Assembly: GCF_001949125.1 (NCBI RefSeq)
Contig: NZ_MSTI01000030.1
Location: 1-31,505 of the forward strand
Length of the DNA: 31,505 nucleotides
Reading direction: 5' to 3'
Origin: Deinococcus marmoris
Lineage (GTDB): Bacteria > Deinococcota > Deinococci > Deinococcales > Deinococcaceae
In this document: positions 30,996 to 31,505 of the stretch, one piece after another
How the letters are laid out: each line of letters opens with the position of its first letter
Numbering within the stretch: the stretch's first letter is position 1
Made by a program: the position numbers and the translations under genes
Notes under the pieces: model-generated
Databases searched by the model: none
Told to the model about the DNA's origin: nothing
What the model saw: only the letters and a program-made list of their open reading frames with translations

Positions 30996-31184
30996 TACTT
31001 GGGCATGACCGTGCGCCGATCTCCCAGTTGCTCTGGGTGAAGGTGGGCTGCGTGGATCGTTCGCGCGGCCCCCACTCTTTATCTGGAGCAGGAGAGCGTG
31101 AGGAAAAAAGCCGTCAGCAACGCATTTTCCGGTCTGAGGCAGGCTCCAATCGGGCCAGTCGATGCACGCCGATGGCGAGGGGGG
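30996..31184. other. Gene-free stretch before the 23S promoter
   Basis: Nothing recognisable was seen between the aldehyde dehydrogenase relic and the rRNA promoter. Reading frames here lack family signatures and appear to be chance. Confidence 0.4.
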
Positions 31185-31213
31185 TTGACAGTTCTCTGAA
31201 TCCCCTGTATCTT
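31185..31213 (+). promoter_or_regulatory. 23S rRNA promoter
   Basis: A perfect TTGACA (31185-31190), a 17-bp spacer and TATCTT (31208-31213) place transcription start near 31220. This leaves about 135 bases of leader before 23S. In the leader, CCGGTC (31304-31309) pairs with GACTGG (31314-31319) around a TTCG tetraloop, possibly part of the processing region. Confidence 0.8.
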
Positions 31214-31356
31214 TTCTGAGCCTCCAACGAGGCGGGAAGCATGACAACCGAGCGTGAAAGAGCGAGAGAGACGCGAAATAACCTGCGTTGACCTCCATCC
31301 CAACCGGTCTTCGGACTGGAGCAGATAGAGGCCACGCATTGAGAATCAGAAGGAAA

Positions 31357-31505
<149 letters not shown>

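Noticed and set aside
30684..31298. A 204-codon minus-strand frame before the 23S gene
   Set aside because: It is opposite the aldehyde dehydrogenase relic and the rRNA promoter and shows no family signature.

Overview
The window looks like chromosomal DNA of a Deinococcus species. It is GC-rich, and the 23S rRNA gene that enters at the right edge has no 16S gene within 31 kb upstream; unlinked rRNA genes are known in Deinococcus-Thermus. Many genes have a TANNNT-type -10 box only 5-8 bp before the start codon, the signature of leaderless mRNAs described in Deinococcus. No insertion sequence, CRISPR array or prophage was seen.

Left part (1-12.0 kb, mostly + strand): a translationally coupled sugar module (ABC permease, PIG-L deacetylase, PfkB kinase); a HAD hydrolase coupled to a YwbE protein; a small two-TM protein on the minus strand; sucA (2-oxoglutarate dehydrogenase E1); sthA (soluble transhydrogenase); an AT-richer gene split by one in-frame TGA; a small monooxygenase-fold protein; and a 771-residue protein with a C2HC finger, a pRiA4b ORF-3-like domain and a zinc ribbon.

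Middle (12.0-19.3 kb, minus strand): tsaE, then three genes that look like one system: a Roadblock/LC7 protein, an exported or membrane protein and a 599-residue coiled-coil protein. The first and third share an N-terminal module that aligns without gaps. A tRNA-Arg(CCT) and an acyl-CoA dehydrogenase follow.

Right part (19.5-31.5 kb): a Crp/Fnr regulator, a BCS1-like AAA ATPase, an AEC transporter, coaBC (whose CoaC half lacks two expected key residues), argR, a single-domain response regulator, a likely 54-residue membrane microprotein, tRNA-Val and tRNA-Cys, the conserved rpmH-rnpA-yidD-yidC cluster, a predicted alpha/alpha-barrel protein, a phosphodiester glycosidase-type protein, the decayed C-terminus of an aldehyde dehydrogenase gene, and a strong promoter leading into 23S rRNA.

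The candidates for something undescribed are the Roadblock/membrane/coiled-coil operon, the stop-split gene at 8.7-9.3 kb and the divergent CoaC domain.
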